DNA from: Lacunisphaera sp.
GTDB taxonomy: Bacteria > Verrucomicrobiota > Verrucomicrobiia > Opitutales > Opitutaceae
Length of the DNA: 64,000 nt
Assembly: GCA_029945445.1 (NCBI GenBank)
Contig: JAQSCO010000051.1
Location: 1 to 64,000, forward strand
Direction of reading: 5' to 3'
How positions within the stretch are numbered: position 1 is the first letter of the stretch; each line of letters starts with the position of its first letter. The position numbers and the translations under genes are program-made. The notes below the pieces were generated by a model. It saw only the letters and a program-made list of their open reading frames with translations. It searched no databases and was not told where the DNA came from. Below are positions 27,192 through 35,419 of this stretch, piece after piece.

Positions 27192-28207
27192 AAAACAGCT
27201 TTAGGATAGGTCTGTTTTCGATGGTGTTTACGCTCGCGGCATGTCACAGCGTTGGAAATGACGCCTTGTTTCGTCTCACGTTGCATGCCGTTGATGACGA
27301 AGGTCGTCCAGTGCAGGGAGCAATTGCACAAGTGGCTGCAGATCGTCGTCCCAAAGATGGAGAATCTGCCGGGAAGGGAGTTTTCGTCGAAGGCGAAACT
27401 GATCAAAATGGCTACTTCAGTGGTGAGGTAGAAGCGTGGAATGCAAAGCAGGCCGGATACCGCCTAGCAAAAGCAGGTTACTATAATGTATGGTCGACCT
27501 ATCGCGCAAAGGCGCCTGTTCGTGGGAAATGGCAGCCATGGAATCCGACAATCGAGGTGCTGCTCAAACGCGTTAAGAATCCGGTGCCAATGTATGCGAA
27601 GTGGCTGAGCGCCGACATTCCCGTTTCTGGCATCGATGTGGGTTACGATTTGGTGGTGGGCGACTGGGTGGCTCCATTTGGGAAGGGCAAAACCTCGGAC
27701 ATGCTTTTTCATAGCGAGGGCGAAGTGCAGGGAGATCGCGATTACCACGGCACACTGAAGGTGACGTTTCCCGGTCAAGGTAACGGCCTGATTTCCTTTG
27801 AGGCGCCACAACCGCAATCCAGTCCGCTTCGCCTGCCTTATGAAGCGCCGACAGACGCCTATCAATCATCGTGGGCCTGGCGATCGGTGAGACGGTATAA
27901 CACTCAGGAAATGAAGAACGAGGAATACATCGATGATTCCAGCAAGACGCGGAATTTTTTCATTCGGGTTCGGACGGAGTCGGACGCAGAAGGGAAGATC
28001 GTGAGGGCCATGTATGGCAAGATTCACGCTCCGTTTGTCTTTGATGCCCGGGGATCAGACCCATGGGGGCGCACCAAGAAACAATATGTCGCTTTCACCT
28101 ACTACCTGAACCCCGATGGCACACGGAATGTGGAATACGATCCCAAGCGCAATCTACTCAAGTCGCCCAAGCCCTACGACCCGGACTACGAAAATCTAGC
28201 GCCGTAA
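27188..28207 (+). CDS. lipoprotein of unknown function, third gene of secreted cassette
   Basis: The 339-residue protein has a lipoprotein signal with lipobox LAAC (Cys19). An N-terminal domain (about 28-115) resembles carboxypeptidase-regulatory-like or Ig-type folds (LHAVDDEGRPVQGA ... TDQNGYFSGEV). The rest is a beta-rich domain ending in a YYLNPDGTRNVEYDPKRNL motif. It overlaps the hydrolase gene by four bases (ATGA), which implies coupled translation. An inhibitor, chaperone or immunity role for the hydrolase would fit the arrangement but is inference. Confidence 0.7.
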   Translation: MKNSFRIGLFSMVFTLAACHSVGNDALFRLTLHAVDDEGRPVQGAIAQVAADRRPKDGESAGKGVFVEGETDQNGYFSGEVEAWNAKQAGYRLAKAGYYNVWSTYRAKAPVRGKWQPWNPTIEVLLKRVKNPVPMYAKWLSADIPVSGIDVGYDLVVGDWVAPFGKGKTSDMLFHSEGEVQGDRDYHGTLKVTFPGQGNGLISFEAPQPQSSPLRLPYEAPTDAYQSSWAWRSVRRYNTQEMKNEEYIDDSSKTRNFFIRVRTESDAEGKIVRAMYGKIHAPFVFDARGSDPWGRTKKQYVAFTYYLNPDGTRNVEYDPKRNLLKSPKPYDPDYENLAP

Positions 28208-28600
28208 TTTCAGCACCTGGCAACCCGAGGGAGGATCAACCAGCGTTAGGCTTTGGGGTTTGGGGTCGAGCCAAGCAAAATGGGTCAGGTCGGGGGTCTA
28301 GCCGTGGACCCAAGGCCGATCCAAGCCTGAAGGTGGCTTGGCACCAGGCGGTGATTTGTGCTTCCCGCGGCATCGAGGAGCGCGGCAGCCAGGTAGCTAA
28401 GCAACGGAGGCGGTGATAGATGAACGTTTACAGTATGCTCAACTACCCGTTTCTGCCCTGAGCGAAACCTCTGCCTTTATTAGGGCCGAATGCCTCTGCG
28501 AGGGAGAGGAGGCTATTGTTTTCTAGCTTTGTAGGACGGCACCCTACATAACGGGGCCCGTTAGGCATACTATAAACAATAAGCACATACCCGAAATACA
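28208..28600. other. gene-free stretch before the pilin gene
   Basis: No supported gene. The stretch is mixed in composition and may hold decayed coding DNA: one frame continues out of the lipoprotein region to about 28416 without family character. A short palindrome (GTAGG/CCTAC, 28531-28547) and the AT-rich 28560-28600 segment, including TATAAA at 28571-28576, probably include the pilin promoter. Confidence 0.4.
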
Positions 28601-28948
28601 ATGAATACACGTTCCAACAAGGGCTTCACGCTCGTCGAAATCATGATCGTCGTGGTTATCATCGGCCTCCTCGCCGCCATGGCCATTCCCGCGTTCCAGA
28701 AGGTCCGTCAGTCCTCCCAGGACAAAGCGGTGCTGAACAACGCCCGCCAGCTGTCGGCGGCCTCTGACCAGTATTATCTGGAAAACGGCGTCTCCACGGT
28801 GGCCTCCGCCGACCTCGTCGGTGCGACCAACTACGTGAAGGTCGTCAACACCGTGGCCTCCGAGACCTATCCGGCGAACCTCACCCAGGGTATCACCATC
28901 ACGATTGATGGCATCGCGGGGGTCCGCACGGTGACTTACTCGCCCTGA
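28601..28948 (+). CDS. type IV pilin / pseudopilin-like protein
   Basis: The 115-residue protein has a classic type III prepilin signal: short basic leader, cleavage between Gly8 and Phe9 (NKG/FTLVE), Glu at mature position 5, and the hydrophobic helix IMIVVVIIGLLAAMAIPAF. The remaining domain is small (about 70 residues), so it could be a minor pilin or a GspG-like pseudopilin as well as a major pilin. No pilus assembly gene is nearby. A terminator follows directly, so it is probably a single-gene transcript. Confidence 0.88.
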   Translation: MNTRSNKGFTLVEIMIVVVIIGLLAAMAIPAFQKVRQSSQDKAVLNNARQLSAASDQYYLENGVSTVASADLVGATNYVKVVNTVASETYPANLTQGITITIDGIAGVRTVTYSP

Positions 28949-28974
28949 CCCAAGTTTTGTTCGTGTTAGGATAC

Positions 28975-29005
28975 AGCCGCACTCCGCAAGGTGGGCGGCT
29001 TTTTC
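28975..29005 (+). terminator. intrinsic terminator after the pilin gene
   Basis: AGCCGC (28975-28980) pairs with GCGGCT (28995-29000), extended by an AC/GT pair around a CCGCAAG loop region, and is followed by a T-rich run (TTTTTCTT). It lies 27 bp after the pilin stop and fits a Rho-independent terminator. Confidence 0.75.
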
Positions 29006-29092
29006 TTGTCAGGAAAGCCGCGTAAGAACGCCCCGCCGCCGGGGCCCGCAAAAAGGGCCAGGTCGAATATATCCCGCGGCAGGCGGCCTCCC

Positions 29093-29575
29093 TCAACCGC
29101 CCGCCGGGCGGTCCGGCCGGCGGATGACGCTGATCGCCCCGTTGTTCTCCAGCATCGCCATGTGCACTTCCTCGGCGCAGGAACAGCCGGCGGCGCGCAG
29201 GGCGGCATCGAGCTCGTGCTGCGTGAGCTGGGACTCTTGCATGATATCACGGTGGATCCTGCCGTTGTGGATGAGCACCTGCGGCCGGCCCTCGACAATG
29301 GCCTCGATTTTCTTGCTGCGGAAAGTCACGTAACCGAGCGCGTAGTTGAGGCCGACCAGGGTGGTCGCGGTGATGAGTCCGCCCAGGACCGAGTTGTCGC
29401 CGGCATTCATCGCGTTCTGCACGGAGTTCGAGAGCACCAGCAGGAGCACGAGGTCAAAGGGCGCCAGCTGGCCCACCTGGCGCTTGCCGGTGAGCCGCAG
29501 GAGCACGATCAGGAAGACGTAAACGATTAATCCACGGACGAGTAGTTCCCACCAGGGGATGGAGAGGGTCCACAT
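29093..29575 (-). CDS. DUF421 (YetF-type) membrane protein
   Basis: The 160-residue protein has an N-terminal membrane part of about three helices with the family motif RLTGKRQVGQLAPFDLVLLLVLSN split around residues 27-50. A small soluble domain (about 85-150) containing VEGRPQVLIHNGRI and QLTQHELDAALR follows. This matches the DUF421/YetF family of inner-membrane proteins, whose biochemical role is not established. It faces away from ribB. Confidence 0.85.
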   Translation of the reverse strand: MWTLSIPWWELLVRGLIVYVFLIVLLRLTGKRQVGQLAPFDLVLLLVLSNSVQNAMNAGDNSVLGGLITATTLVGLNYALGYVTFRSKKIEAIVEGRPQVLIHNGRIHRDIMQESQLTQHELDAALRAAGCSCAEEVHMAMLENNGAISVIRRPDRPAGG

Positions 29576-29793
29576 AAGGCAGCAGAGGTAAGGGGGCGGG
29601 AAGAGCCGCCCGGGTTCGCCCAGGAACCGGACGGGCTGGTGAACTGGCTGGCAGGGAGATGAGTGGACCCGCGACCCGACCTCAATGCGAAAGAGTCCGG
29701 GCGGCGCCGGGCCCTGCCTGGAGGGGCTGATTTCCGCCGAGGGCAGGATTTGACAGGGCGGCGGGGGCGGAGGATGCTTCCGACCCTTTCGCC

Positions 29794-30885
29794 ATGACTG
29801 CCCATGCTCCGTTCGACTCCGTTGAGACCGCGATCCAGGCCATCGCGGCCGGCGGCATGGTCATTGTGACCGACGACGAGGGCCGCGAGAACGAGGGCGA
29901 CCTCGTCATGGCCGCCGAGAAGGTCACGCCCGAGCTGGTCAACATGATGATCCGCCACGCGCGCGGCCTCATCTGCGTGCCGATGACCGAGCCGCATCTG
30001 AAGCACCTGGGCATCAATCCCATGGTCCAGCAGAACCGCGAGGCCATGCGCACGGCGTTCACGGTCTCGGTCGACGCCGCCGTGGGCATCACCACCGGCA
30101 TCAGCGCCTTCGACCGCGCGCACACGATTTCCTTGCTGGCCAATCCCGCCACCAAGCCCGACGAACTCGTGCAGCCGGGCCATATCTTCCCGCTCTGCTC
30201 GCGGCCGGGCGGCGTCCTCGAACGCGCCGGCCACACCGAGGCCGCCGTCGACCTCGCGGCCCTGGCCGGACTCAAGCCGGTCGGCGTCATCTGCGAAATC
30301 CTCAGCGAGGACGGCACGATGGCGCGCCTGCCCGAACTGGTGGAGTTCAAGCAGCGCCACCAGCTGCCGCTCATCTCGATTGCCGCGCTCATCGAATACC
30401 GCCACCAGCGCGAGCAACTCGTCGAGCGCCTGACGACGCGGCCGTTCGCCTCGGAATACGGCGAGTTCCAGCTCCACATTTTCCGCAGCAAGGTGGATGG
30501 CCGCCACCACCTGGCCTTCACCAAGGGCACGCTCGACGCCTCGCCGACCCTCGTGCGCGTGCACACCGAGAACCTGCTGAGCGATGTCTTTCACGCGAAG
30601 GACATGGACAGCCACACCTCGCTCATGGCGTCGCTCGCGCACGTGGCCCGGGCCGGCCACGGCGTCATTGTCTACATGGAGCAGAACGGCCGCATGCAGG
30701 AGGCCCTCCTCGGCGAGGGCCAGCCGGCGAAAGGCGTCCGCAACAACCTCCGCGACTACGGCATCGGTGCCCAGATCCTGACCGCCCTCGGCCTGCGCAA
30801 GATCCGCCTGCTCGCGCACTCCCAGCGCCGCGTCGTCGGCCTCGACGGCTACGGGTTGGAAATCGTGGAGCAAATTCAGGTGTGA
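29794..30885 (+). CDS. ribB: 3,4-dihydroxy-2-butanone 4-phosphate synthase with a degenerate GTP cyclohydrolase II domain
   Basis: The N-terminal domain (about 1-205) makes the four-carbon riboflavin precursor from ribulose 5-phosphate; DDEGRENEGDLV and RAGHTEAAVDL are intact. The C-terminal domain (about 206-363) has the GTP cyclohydrolase II fold. Its three zinc-binding cysteines are replaced: Asn260, Met271 and Ser273 stand where the C...C-x-C ligands belong. That makes cyclohydrolase activity very unlikely and matches the RibBX-type variants described in Proteobacteria. A functional ribA must exist elsewhere. ribH follows after 46 bp. Confidence 0.92.
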   Translation: MTAHAPFDSVETAIQAIAAGGMVIVTDDEGRENEGDLVMAAEKVTPELVNMMIRHARGLICVPMTEPHLKHLGINPMVQQNREAMRTAFTVSVDAAVGITTGISAFDRAHTISLLANPATKPDELVQPGHIFPLCSRPGGVLERAGHTEAAVDLAALAGLKPVGVICEILSEDGTMARLPELVEFKQRHQLPLISIAALIEYRHQREQLVERLTTRPFASEYGEFQLHIFRSKVDGRHHLAFTKGTLDASPTLVRVHTENLLSDVFHAKDMDSHTSLMASLAHVARAGHGVIVYMEQNGRMQEALLGEGQPAKGVRNNLRDYGIGAQILTALGLRKIRLLAHSQRRVVGLDGYGLEIVEQIQV

Positions 30886-30931
30886 GATTGGGGTTGCCGC
30901 GCCTGCGGTTCTTTCCTGCCTTTAACCTTCC

Positions 30932-31411
30932 ATGAGTCTCGACGCGCCCAAGTCCTCCCTGATCAACGGGGCCCCGTTCTCCATCGGCATCGTGGCGGCG
31001 CGTTTCAATGCCGCGCTCGTGGACGCCCTGCTGCACACCGTCTTTGAAAATCTGACCGCGGCGGGCGTGAAGGAGAAGTGCATCCGGATCATCCGGGTGC
31101 CGGGCTCGCATGAGGTGCCGTGGGCCGCCCAGGCGCTGGCGGGCAAGCCCACCGACTGCGTCATCGCGTTGGGCGTGCTGATCGGCGGCGACACCAATCA
31201 CCACGAGATGGTCGGCACCAGCGTATCACACGCGCTGCAGCAGGTTGCCCTCGCCACGCGCACGCCCGTCATCAACGGTGTCATCGTGACCGACAACCTG
31301 AAACAGGCGGAGGCCCGCTGCCTCGGGGCCATCAACCGCGGCGGGGAATTCGCGCGCGCGGCGCTCGAGATGGCCGCCTTGAAGCGCGGCCGGATGAGGG
31401 GAAGCCCATGA
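30932..31411 (+). CDS. ribH: 6,7-dimethyl-8-ribityllumazine synthase
   Basis: This is the penultimate enzyme of riboflavin synthesis, joining the RibB product with the pyrimidine intermediate; it forms icosahedral or pentameric shells. The 159-residue protein has the family motifs ARFNAALVDALL, VPGSHEVPWAAQ, ALGVLIGGDTNHHEMV (substrate and catalytic His region) and TPVINGVIVTDNLKQAEAR. It is co-directional with ribB and overlaps nusB by four bases. Confidence 0.95.
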   Translation: MSLDAPKSSLINGAPFSIGIVAARFNAALVDALLHTVFENLTAAGVKEKCIRIIRVPGSHEVPWAAQALAGKPTDCVIALGVLIGGDTNHHEMVGTSVSHALQQVALATRTPVINGVIVTDNLKQAEARCLGAINRGGEFARAALEMAALKRGRMRGSP

Positions 31412-31854
31412 CCAGCCAGTTCCACCAGCGCCGGGAGTGCCGCGCCGCGGCCTTCCAGTATCTCTACGCGTGGAGCGTCAACCATCCGGCGCACCTGCCG
31501 ACGGACCTGGAGTTGTTCTTCGAGCACCTCGACCACCCGCGCGACTACTACGCCTTCGCCGACGAGCTCATCCACGGCGCCATCGAGCACGTGGCGGAGC
31601 TCGATGAGAACATCAAGGCGCTCGCGCACAACTGGGAGTTCGACCGCATCGCCAAGATCGACCTCGCGATCCTGCGGCTCGCGATGTTCGAGATGCTGCA
31701 CCGGAAGGACATCCCGCCGGTCGTCTCGATCAACGAGGCCATCGACCTGAGCAAGCAATATTCCAGCGCCGACGCGAAGCGCTTCATCAACGGCATCCTC
31801 GACCGCATGAAGGACAAGCTCGGCCGCGACTCACGGAAGCCATCCACGGAGTAG
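31408..31854 (+). CDS. nusB: transcription antitermination factor NusB
   Basis: This is an all-helical RNA-binding factor that with NusE binds boxA in rRNA leaders. The 148-residue protein has the family signature near the C-terminus, IAKIDLAILRLAMFEML followed by VVSINEAIDLSKQY and RFINGILD. The start overlaps the ribH stop; the ribH-nusB pairing is common in bacteria. Its stop codon TAG lies inside the first word of a long inverted repeat. Confidence 0.95.
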   Translation: MTSQFHQRRECRAAAFQYLYAWSVNHPAHLPTDLELFFEHLDHPRDYYAFADELIHGAIEHVAELDENIKALAHNWEFDRIAKIDLAILRLAMFEMLHRKDIPPVVSINEAIDLSKQYSSADAKRFINGILDRMKDKLGRDSRKPSTE

Positions 31855-31947
31855 CGGGCATCGAGTAACGAGCAGTGGGCATGATCAACCGAGGGCGGGC
31901 AGAAATTTCGCAGTGATCGCCTACTCGCTACCCGCGACTCGCTACTT
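31851..31947. repeat. long inverted repeat between nusB and ftsY (CGAGTAGC family)
   Basis: The left arm begins GTAGCGGGCATCGAGTAACG and the right arm contains the complementary CTACTCGCTACCCGC and GACTCGCTAC. It fills the 98-base gap and shares GTGATCGCCTACTC with the element at 8703-8802. The nusB stop codon is supplied by the GTAG word of the repeat. Confidence 0.8.
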
Positions 31948-31952
31948 TCCAC

Positions 31953-32873
31953 ATGCTTTCCCTATTCAAGAAATTCAAGGACGGGTTGACGAAGACCGTC
32001 TCGGCCATCGCCGCGCAGACCCACGGGCTCTTCGGCGGGCGTAAGATCGACCCCGCCTCGCTCGCGGAGCTGGAGGAGGCGCTCTACACGGCCGACTTCG
32101 GCGTCGCGACGACGACCGAGATCCTCGAGGAAATCAAGACGGCCTACCGCCAGGACGCCGACCTCAAGGGCCAGCAGGCTGCGAGCATCGGCGCGGCCGT
32201 GCTGCGGCGCGTGCTGGCGGGCAGCGAGGGAATACTTGAGCGGCCCACGACGAAGCCGACCGTCATCTGCCTGATCGGCGTCAACGGCTCAGGCAAGACG
32301 ACCACGACCGCGAAGCTCGCGCACAAGCTCAAGGGCGACGGCCAGTCCGTGATCGTCGCTGCGTGCGACACTTTTCGCGCGGCGGCGGTCGAGCAACTGC
32401 GCAGCTGGACCGAACGGTTGCAGATCGACCTCATTGCGAGCCACAGCGGCGCGGATTCCGCGGCGGTGGCGTTCGACGCATGGCAGGCGGCGAAGGCGCG
32501 TGGCCATGACTGGCTGATCGTCGATACCGCCGGCCGGCTGCACACCAAGGGGAACCTCATGGAGGAACTCGCGAAGATCCGGCGCGTGCTGCAGAAGAAC
32601 GATCCGGCCGCTCCGCAGCATCGCTGGCTCGTCGTGGACGGCAGCCTCGGCGCCAACTCCATCGAGCAGGCGAAGGTGTTTCATGCGAGTTTCGGACTCA
32701 CGGGGCTCGTCGTGACGAAGCTGGACGGCACGAGCCGCGGCGGGGCCTTGGTCGGCATCTACCGGCAGTTGAAGATTCCCATCTACTTCATCGGACTCGG
32801 TGAGCAGCCGGACGACCTGCAGCCGTTCTCGGTTGAGAACTACGCGAAGGCCGTGTTTGGTCTGGAGGCGTGA
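31953..32873 (+). CDS. ftsY: signal recognition particle receptor FtsY
   Basis: This GTPase docks SRP-ribosome complexes at the inner membrane. The 306-residue protein has the NG domain with GVNGSGKTTTTAKLA (P-loop, about residue 110), DTFRAAAVEQL, VDTAGRLHTKGNLMEEL and TKLDGTSRGGALVGI. The long acidic A domain of enterobacterial FtsY is missing; only a short amphipathic N-terminus (LFKKFKDGLTKTV) precedes the N domain, as in many non-proteobacterial forms. Confidence 0.96.
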   Translation: MLSLFKKFKDGLTKTVSAIAAQTHGLFGGRKIDPASLAELEEALYTADFGVATTTEILEEIKTAYRQDADLKGQQAASIGAAVLRRVLAGSEGILERPTTKPTVICLIGVNGSGKTTTTAKLAHKLKGDGQSVIVAACDTFRAAAVEQLRSWTERLQIDLIASHSGADSAAVAFDAWQAAKARGHDWLIVDTAGRLHTKGNLMEELAKIRRVLQKNDPAAPQHRWLVVDGSLGANSIEQAKVFHASFGLTGLVVTKLDGTSRGGALVGIYRQLKIPIYFIGLGEQPDDLQPFSVENYAKAVFGLEA

Positions 32874-32915
32874 GTTTTCGCCACGGATGAACACGTTTGA
32901 GTCCACTGAATTACT

Positions 32916-32964
32916 GCAGGGTCGGTCTCCCGACGGACCACGACCGGCCGGGAGGCCGGTCCTC
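32916..32964. repeat. REP-like hairpin pair upstream of the DUF4864 gene
   Basis: Two adjacent hairpins are visible: GTCGG/CCGAC (32921-32934) and the perfect GACCGGCC/GGCCGGTC (32942-32961). Their stems resemble those of the REPIN-like element at 51043-51110, but the GTAG word has decayed (GCAGG). A further phrase, TTCTTCGCTGCGCTCAGAAT, with its own TTC/GAA symmetry follows at 32971-32990. Confidence 0.6.
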
Positions 32965-32988
32965 CATGGATTCTTCGCTGCGCTCAGA

Positions 32989-33420
32989 ATGACAGTATGG
33001 GTGGGATTATGCCTGGTATGTTTGATCAACCGAGCCGGCGCCGCCGAGCCGGAGTTGCGGCTGAGCCCGAAGAAAATCCGCGACGAAGTGCGCGCGGTGG
33101 TGGAAGCACAGCTGGCGGCACTGCGCACGGGGGATTTTGAGACGGCCTATGGTTTTGCGGCGGAAGGCATCCGCCGGCAGTTCGACGCGCGGCTCTTCGC
33201 CGCGATGATCAAGCGCGGTTATCCGGCGCTGCTGCGGCCGGGACAATCCGACCTCGGCGTCGTGCGCGACAATGGCGCGGGCCTCGCGCAGATCCTCGTG
33301 ACGGTGACGGACCGGCAGAATCGCAGCACGGTCTACCGCTACATCCTGGACAAGGCAGAAGCCGGCTGGCGGATCAGCGGCGTGGTGCTCGAGCAGCGGC
33401 CGCCGCGCGGCGACACCTGA
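32989..33420 (+). CDS. exported DUF4864-type protein
   Basis: From the ATG at 32989 the product has 143 residues with a signal peptide (VWVGLCLVCLINRAGAA) and one small alpha+beta domain, including LRTGDFETAYGFAAEGIRRQF, then GYPALLRPG and a GWRISGVVL ending. This matches the DUF4864 family, whose function is unknown. The frame stays open upstream through a REP-like repeat into the end of ftsY; that part is not protein-like, so I start after it. Confidence 0.75.
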   Translation: MTVWVGLCLVCLINRAGAAEPELRLSPKKIRDEVRAVVEAQLAALRTGDFETAYGFAAEGIRRQFDARLFAAMIKRGYPALLRPGQSDLGVVRDNGAGLAQILVTVTDRQNRSTVYRYILDKAEAGWRISGVVLEQRPPRGDT

Positions 33421-33712
33421 TCAGGGCGCCGCTCGGGCGCGCCCGGAGACTTTTGCGCGCCGCCTTGTTGGGCAAGCCAAGCGCAGCCCGGATGGGAGTT
33501 GTCCCGGGACGATGAAATCCCACGTCAGTAATCCCACCTGAATTTAGGTCCTTTGATTTCTCCGCCTATAGCGCGGGATATGCTTTTATCCCGTTGCAGT
33601 TTTTCGCGTCCGACGGCGGATGCGAGAGGTGACCAAAAGGGGCTCGCGTGCATCTGACTGGCCCGTTGTGTGTGCGCGAGCCCCGACCCTTTTTTGATCT
33701 GTTGGGTTCATT
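33421..33712 (+). ncRNA. candidate structured small RNA, unassigned
   Basis: No protein gene is supported here. Three successive stable hairpins occur on the plus strand: CGGGATA/TATCCCG (33574-33593), an eight-pair tetraloop hairpin (33605-33624), and a ten-pair stem GGGGCTCGCG/CGCGAGCCCC (33639-33684) followed by six T residues (33690-33695). The last resembles an intrinsic terminator, so a transcript ending near 33695 is likely. It does not contain the conserved cores of SRP RNA, RNase P RNA or tmRNA that I know. It could be a 6S-like RNA, another sRNA, or only a long trailer of the upstream gene. The 5' end is undefined. Confidence 0.4.
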
Positions 33713-33750
33713 AAAAAGAAGGCGCGGAGCGATCCGCGCCTTTCTTTTTT
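33713..33750. terminator. bidirectional intrinsic terminator
   Basis: A strong stem (AAGGCGCGG with CCGCGCCTT, extended by A/T pairs) around an AGCGAT loop is flanked by A residues on the left and T residues on the right, so it can end transcription from either side. It separates the plus-strand unit from the minus-strand peptide transporter, whose stop lies 16 bp away. Confidence 0.88.
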
Positions 33751-33765
33751 AATGGCAGGGATGGG

Positions 33766-35271
33766 TCAGTGCACTCCGCCCATGAGCTTCTTCACCCAGG
33801 GGGCGAGGGCAAACAGGACCAAGGTGCAGGCGCCGACGGCCAGGGCCTGGTGCCAGAAGAAAGTGGCGAGGACGTTGGCATCGGTGGCTTGGAATTCCCC
33901 CGCGAGGACGCCGGCGAGCTTGTTGCCCAGGGCGGCGGCGAGAAACCAGATGCCCATCACCATGCCCAGCAACCGGGGTGGGGCGAGCTTGGTCATCGTG
34001 CTCAGACCGACGGGGCTCAGGAGCATCTCGCCCACGGTCTGCAGGAAATAAAGCGCGACGAGCCACATCGGGCCGACCTTGCCCTCGGCCGTAAGCTTGG
34101 CGGCTGGCACCATGAGCACGAAAGATAGGGCAACAAAGAGGAGGCCCAGCGCGAACTTCACGGGACTGGACGGCTGCTTGGAGCCGAGTTTGATCCAGAG
34201 AAAGGCAAAGACGGGGGCGAGCAGGATCACCCAGACGGAATTGACCGACTGCCACCAGGAGGAGGGGAAGGCGTGGCCGAAAAACTCGTTGCGGGTCAGC
34301 TGGTCGGCGAAAAGCGTGAGAGTGGAGCCGGCCTGCTCGAAGATGGCCCAGAAAATCTCCGCCGCGAAGAAGAACACGAGGATGGCGGCGATGCGCTTGC
34401 TGTCGGGGTTGGGCTTGAAGGCGAAGAAAGCGATCGCCGCGATCTGCAGGGCGAAGAGCACATAAACGAGCGCGGGATGATCATCGCTCGCCTTCATCGC
34501 CGCGATGAGCGCGAGCGAGCCGAGGGCGACCAGCCCAAGCCGGCCCCAGGGCCGGGCCCCGGCCGCCGGCGCGTGGCCGACATGGGCGAGGCGCTGGCGC
34601 TGGAGCAGGTAGTTCAGCAGGCCGAAGGTCATGCCGACGCCGGCGGCGGCGAAGCCCCAGTGCCAGCTGTGCAGCGGGTTCAGGCCCCAGGCCGCGAGCT
34701 GGTTTTTCCAAGCGTCGCTTTGCGCCAGCCAGCCGGTGACGAGCGGCGAGGCGAAGGCCCCGAGATTGATGCCCATGTAGAAAATCGAGAAACCCGCGTC
34801 GCGCCGCTGATCGGCCGGCGAGTAAAGGCTGCCGACCATCGTGCTGATGTTGGGCTTGAGCAGGCCGGTGCCAATGGTGATGAGCACGAGGCCGGCGAAA
34901 AAGGTGACCTCGGAATTGAAGGCCATCGAAAAGTGGCCGGTCGCAATGACGATGCCGCCGATCAGCACGGCCCGGCGCGCGCCGATGAAGTTGTCGGCGA
35001 TGAAACCGCCGAGGATCGAGAGCAGGTAGACGCTCATCGTGTAGGTGCCGTAGATCGCCGCGGATTTCTTGGTGTCGAAGCCCAGGCCGCCTTCCGCGGC
35101 GGTCTTCACCATGAAAAGAATGAGCAGCGCCCGCATGCCATAATAGGAGAACCGTTCCCACATCTCGGTGAAGAACAGGGTGGTGAGGCCGCGCGGGTGA
35201 CCGCCGAGTCCGCCGGTTTCCATGACAGTGGGCACCGGGATCTCGGCCGAGGGGGAGGTCGGGGGATTCAT
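33766..35271 (-). CDS. POT/PTR-family proton-coupled oligopeptide transporter
   Basis: This is an inner-membrane importer of di- and tripeptides or similar small molecules, of the major facilitator superfamily. The 501-residue protein has many hydrophobic helices. It has the family motif E-x-x-E-R-F-x-Y-Y-G (EMWERFSYYG, about residue 36) on helix 1 and the signature region GTGLLKPNISTMVGSLY (about 137-153) followed by FYMGINLGAF. A bidirectional terminator follows the stop. Substrate preference cannot be read from the sequence. Confidence 0.9.
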   Translation of the reverse strand: MNPPTSPSAEIPVPTVMETGGLGGHPRGLTTLFFTEMWERFSYYGMRALLILFMVKTAAEGGLGFDTKKSAAIYGTYTMSVYLLSILGGFIADNFIGARRAVLIGGIVIATGHFSMAFNSEVTFFAGLVLITIGTGLLKPNISTMVGSLYSPADQRRDAGFSIFYMGINLGAFASPLVTGWLAQSDAWKNQLAAWGLNPLHSWHWGFAAAGVGMTFGLLNYLLQRQRLAHVGHAPAAGARPWGRLGLVALGSLALIAAMKASDDHPALVYVLFALQIAAIAFFAFKPNPDSKRIAAILVFFFAAEIFWAIFEQAGSTLTLFADQLTRNEFFGHAFPSSWWQSVNSVWVILLAPVFAFLWIKLGSKQPSSPVKFALGLLFVALSFVLMVPAAKLTAEGKVGPMWLVALYFLQTVGEMLLSPVGLSTMTKLAPPRLLGMVMGIWFLAAALGNKLAGVLAGEFQATDANVLATFFWHQALAVGACTLVLFALAPWVKKLMGGVH

Positions 35272-35419
35272 GGAGGCGGATTCGGGCGATGAAACATGTC
35301 GAGTGCAAGCGCGGAGCCGGCTCGTCCGAGAGTCGACAAATCACCGGGAAGCCGCCAATCAGGGCGCAGATGTCCCGCTTTCCACGAATCCTTCGCGCCG
35401 CACCGGCTGCGGCCGAGCC

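Noticed and set aside
28320-28360. Possible sigma-54 promoter (TTGGCAC) upstream of the pilin gene
   Set aside because: The GG and GC dinucleotides do not have the required 10-base spacing at this site. A second match at 28553-28566 has the spacing but a poor -12 element. Neither is strong enough to call.
28063-28416. 117-codon ORF across the end of the lipoprotein gene
   Set aside because: It overlaps the lipoprotein gene in another frame and its free part has no recognisable family, although a decayed transposase fragment cannot be excluded.
29576-29793. FMN riboswitch before ribB
   Set aside because: I looked for the conserved RFN words around GGGGC and the ACCGGCGGT core and did not find them in the right order.
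32800-32988. Longer DUF4864 protein starting inside ftsY
   Set aside because: The upstream codons lie in ftsY and a REP-like repeat and give no signal peptide. The ATG at 32989 leads directly into one.
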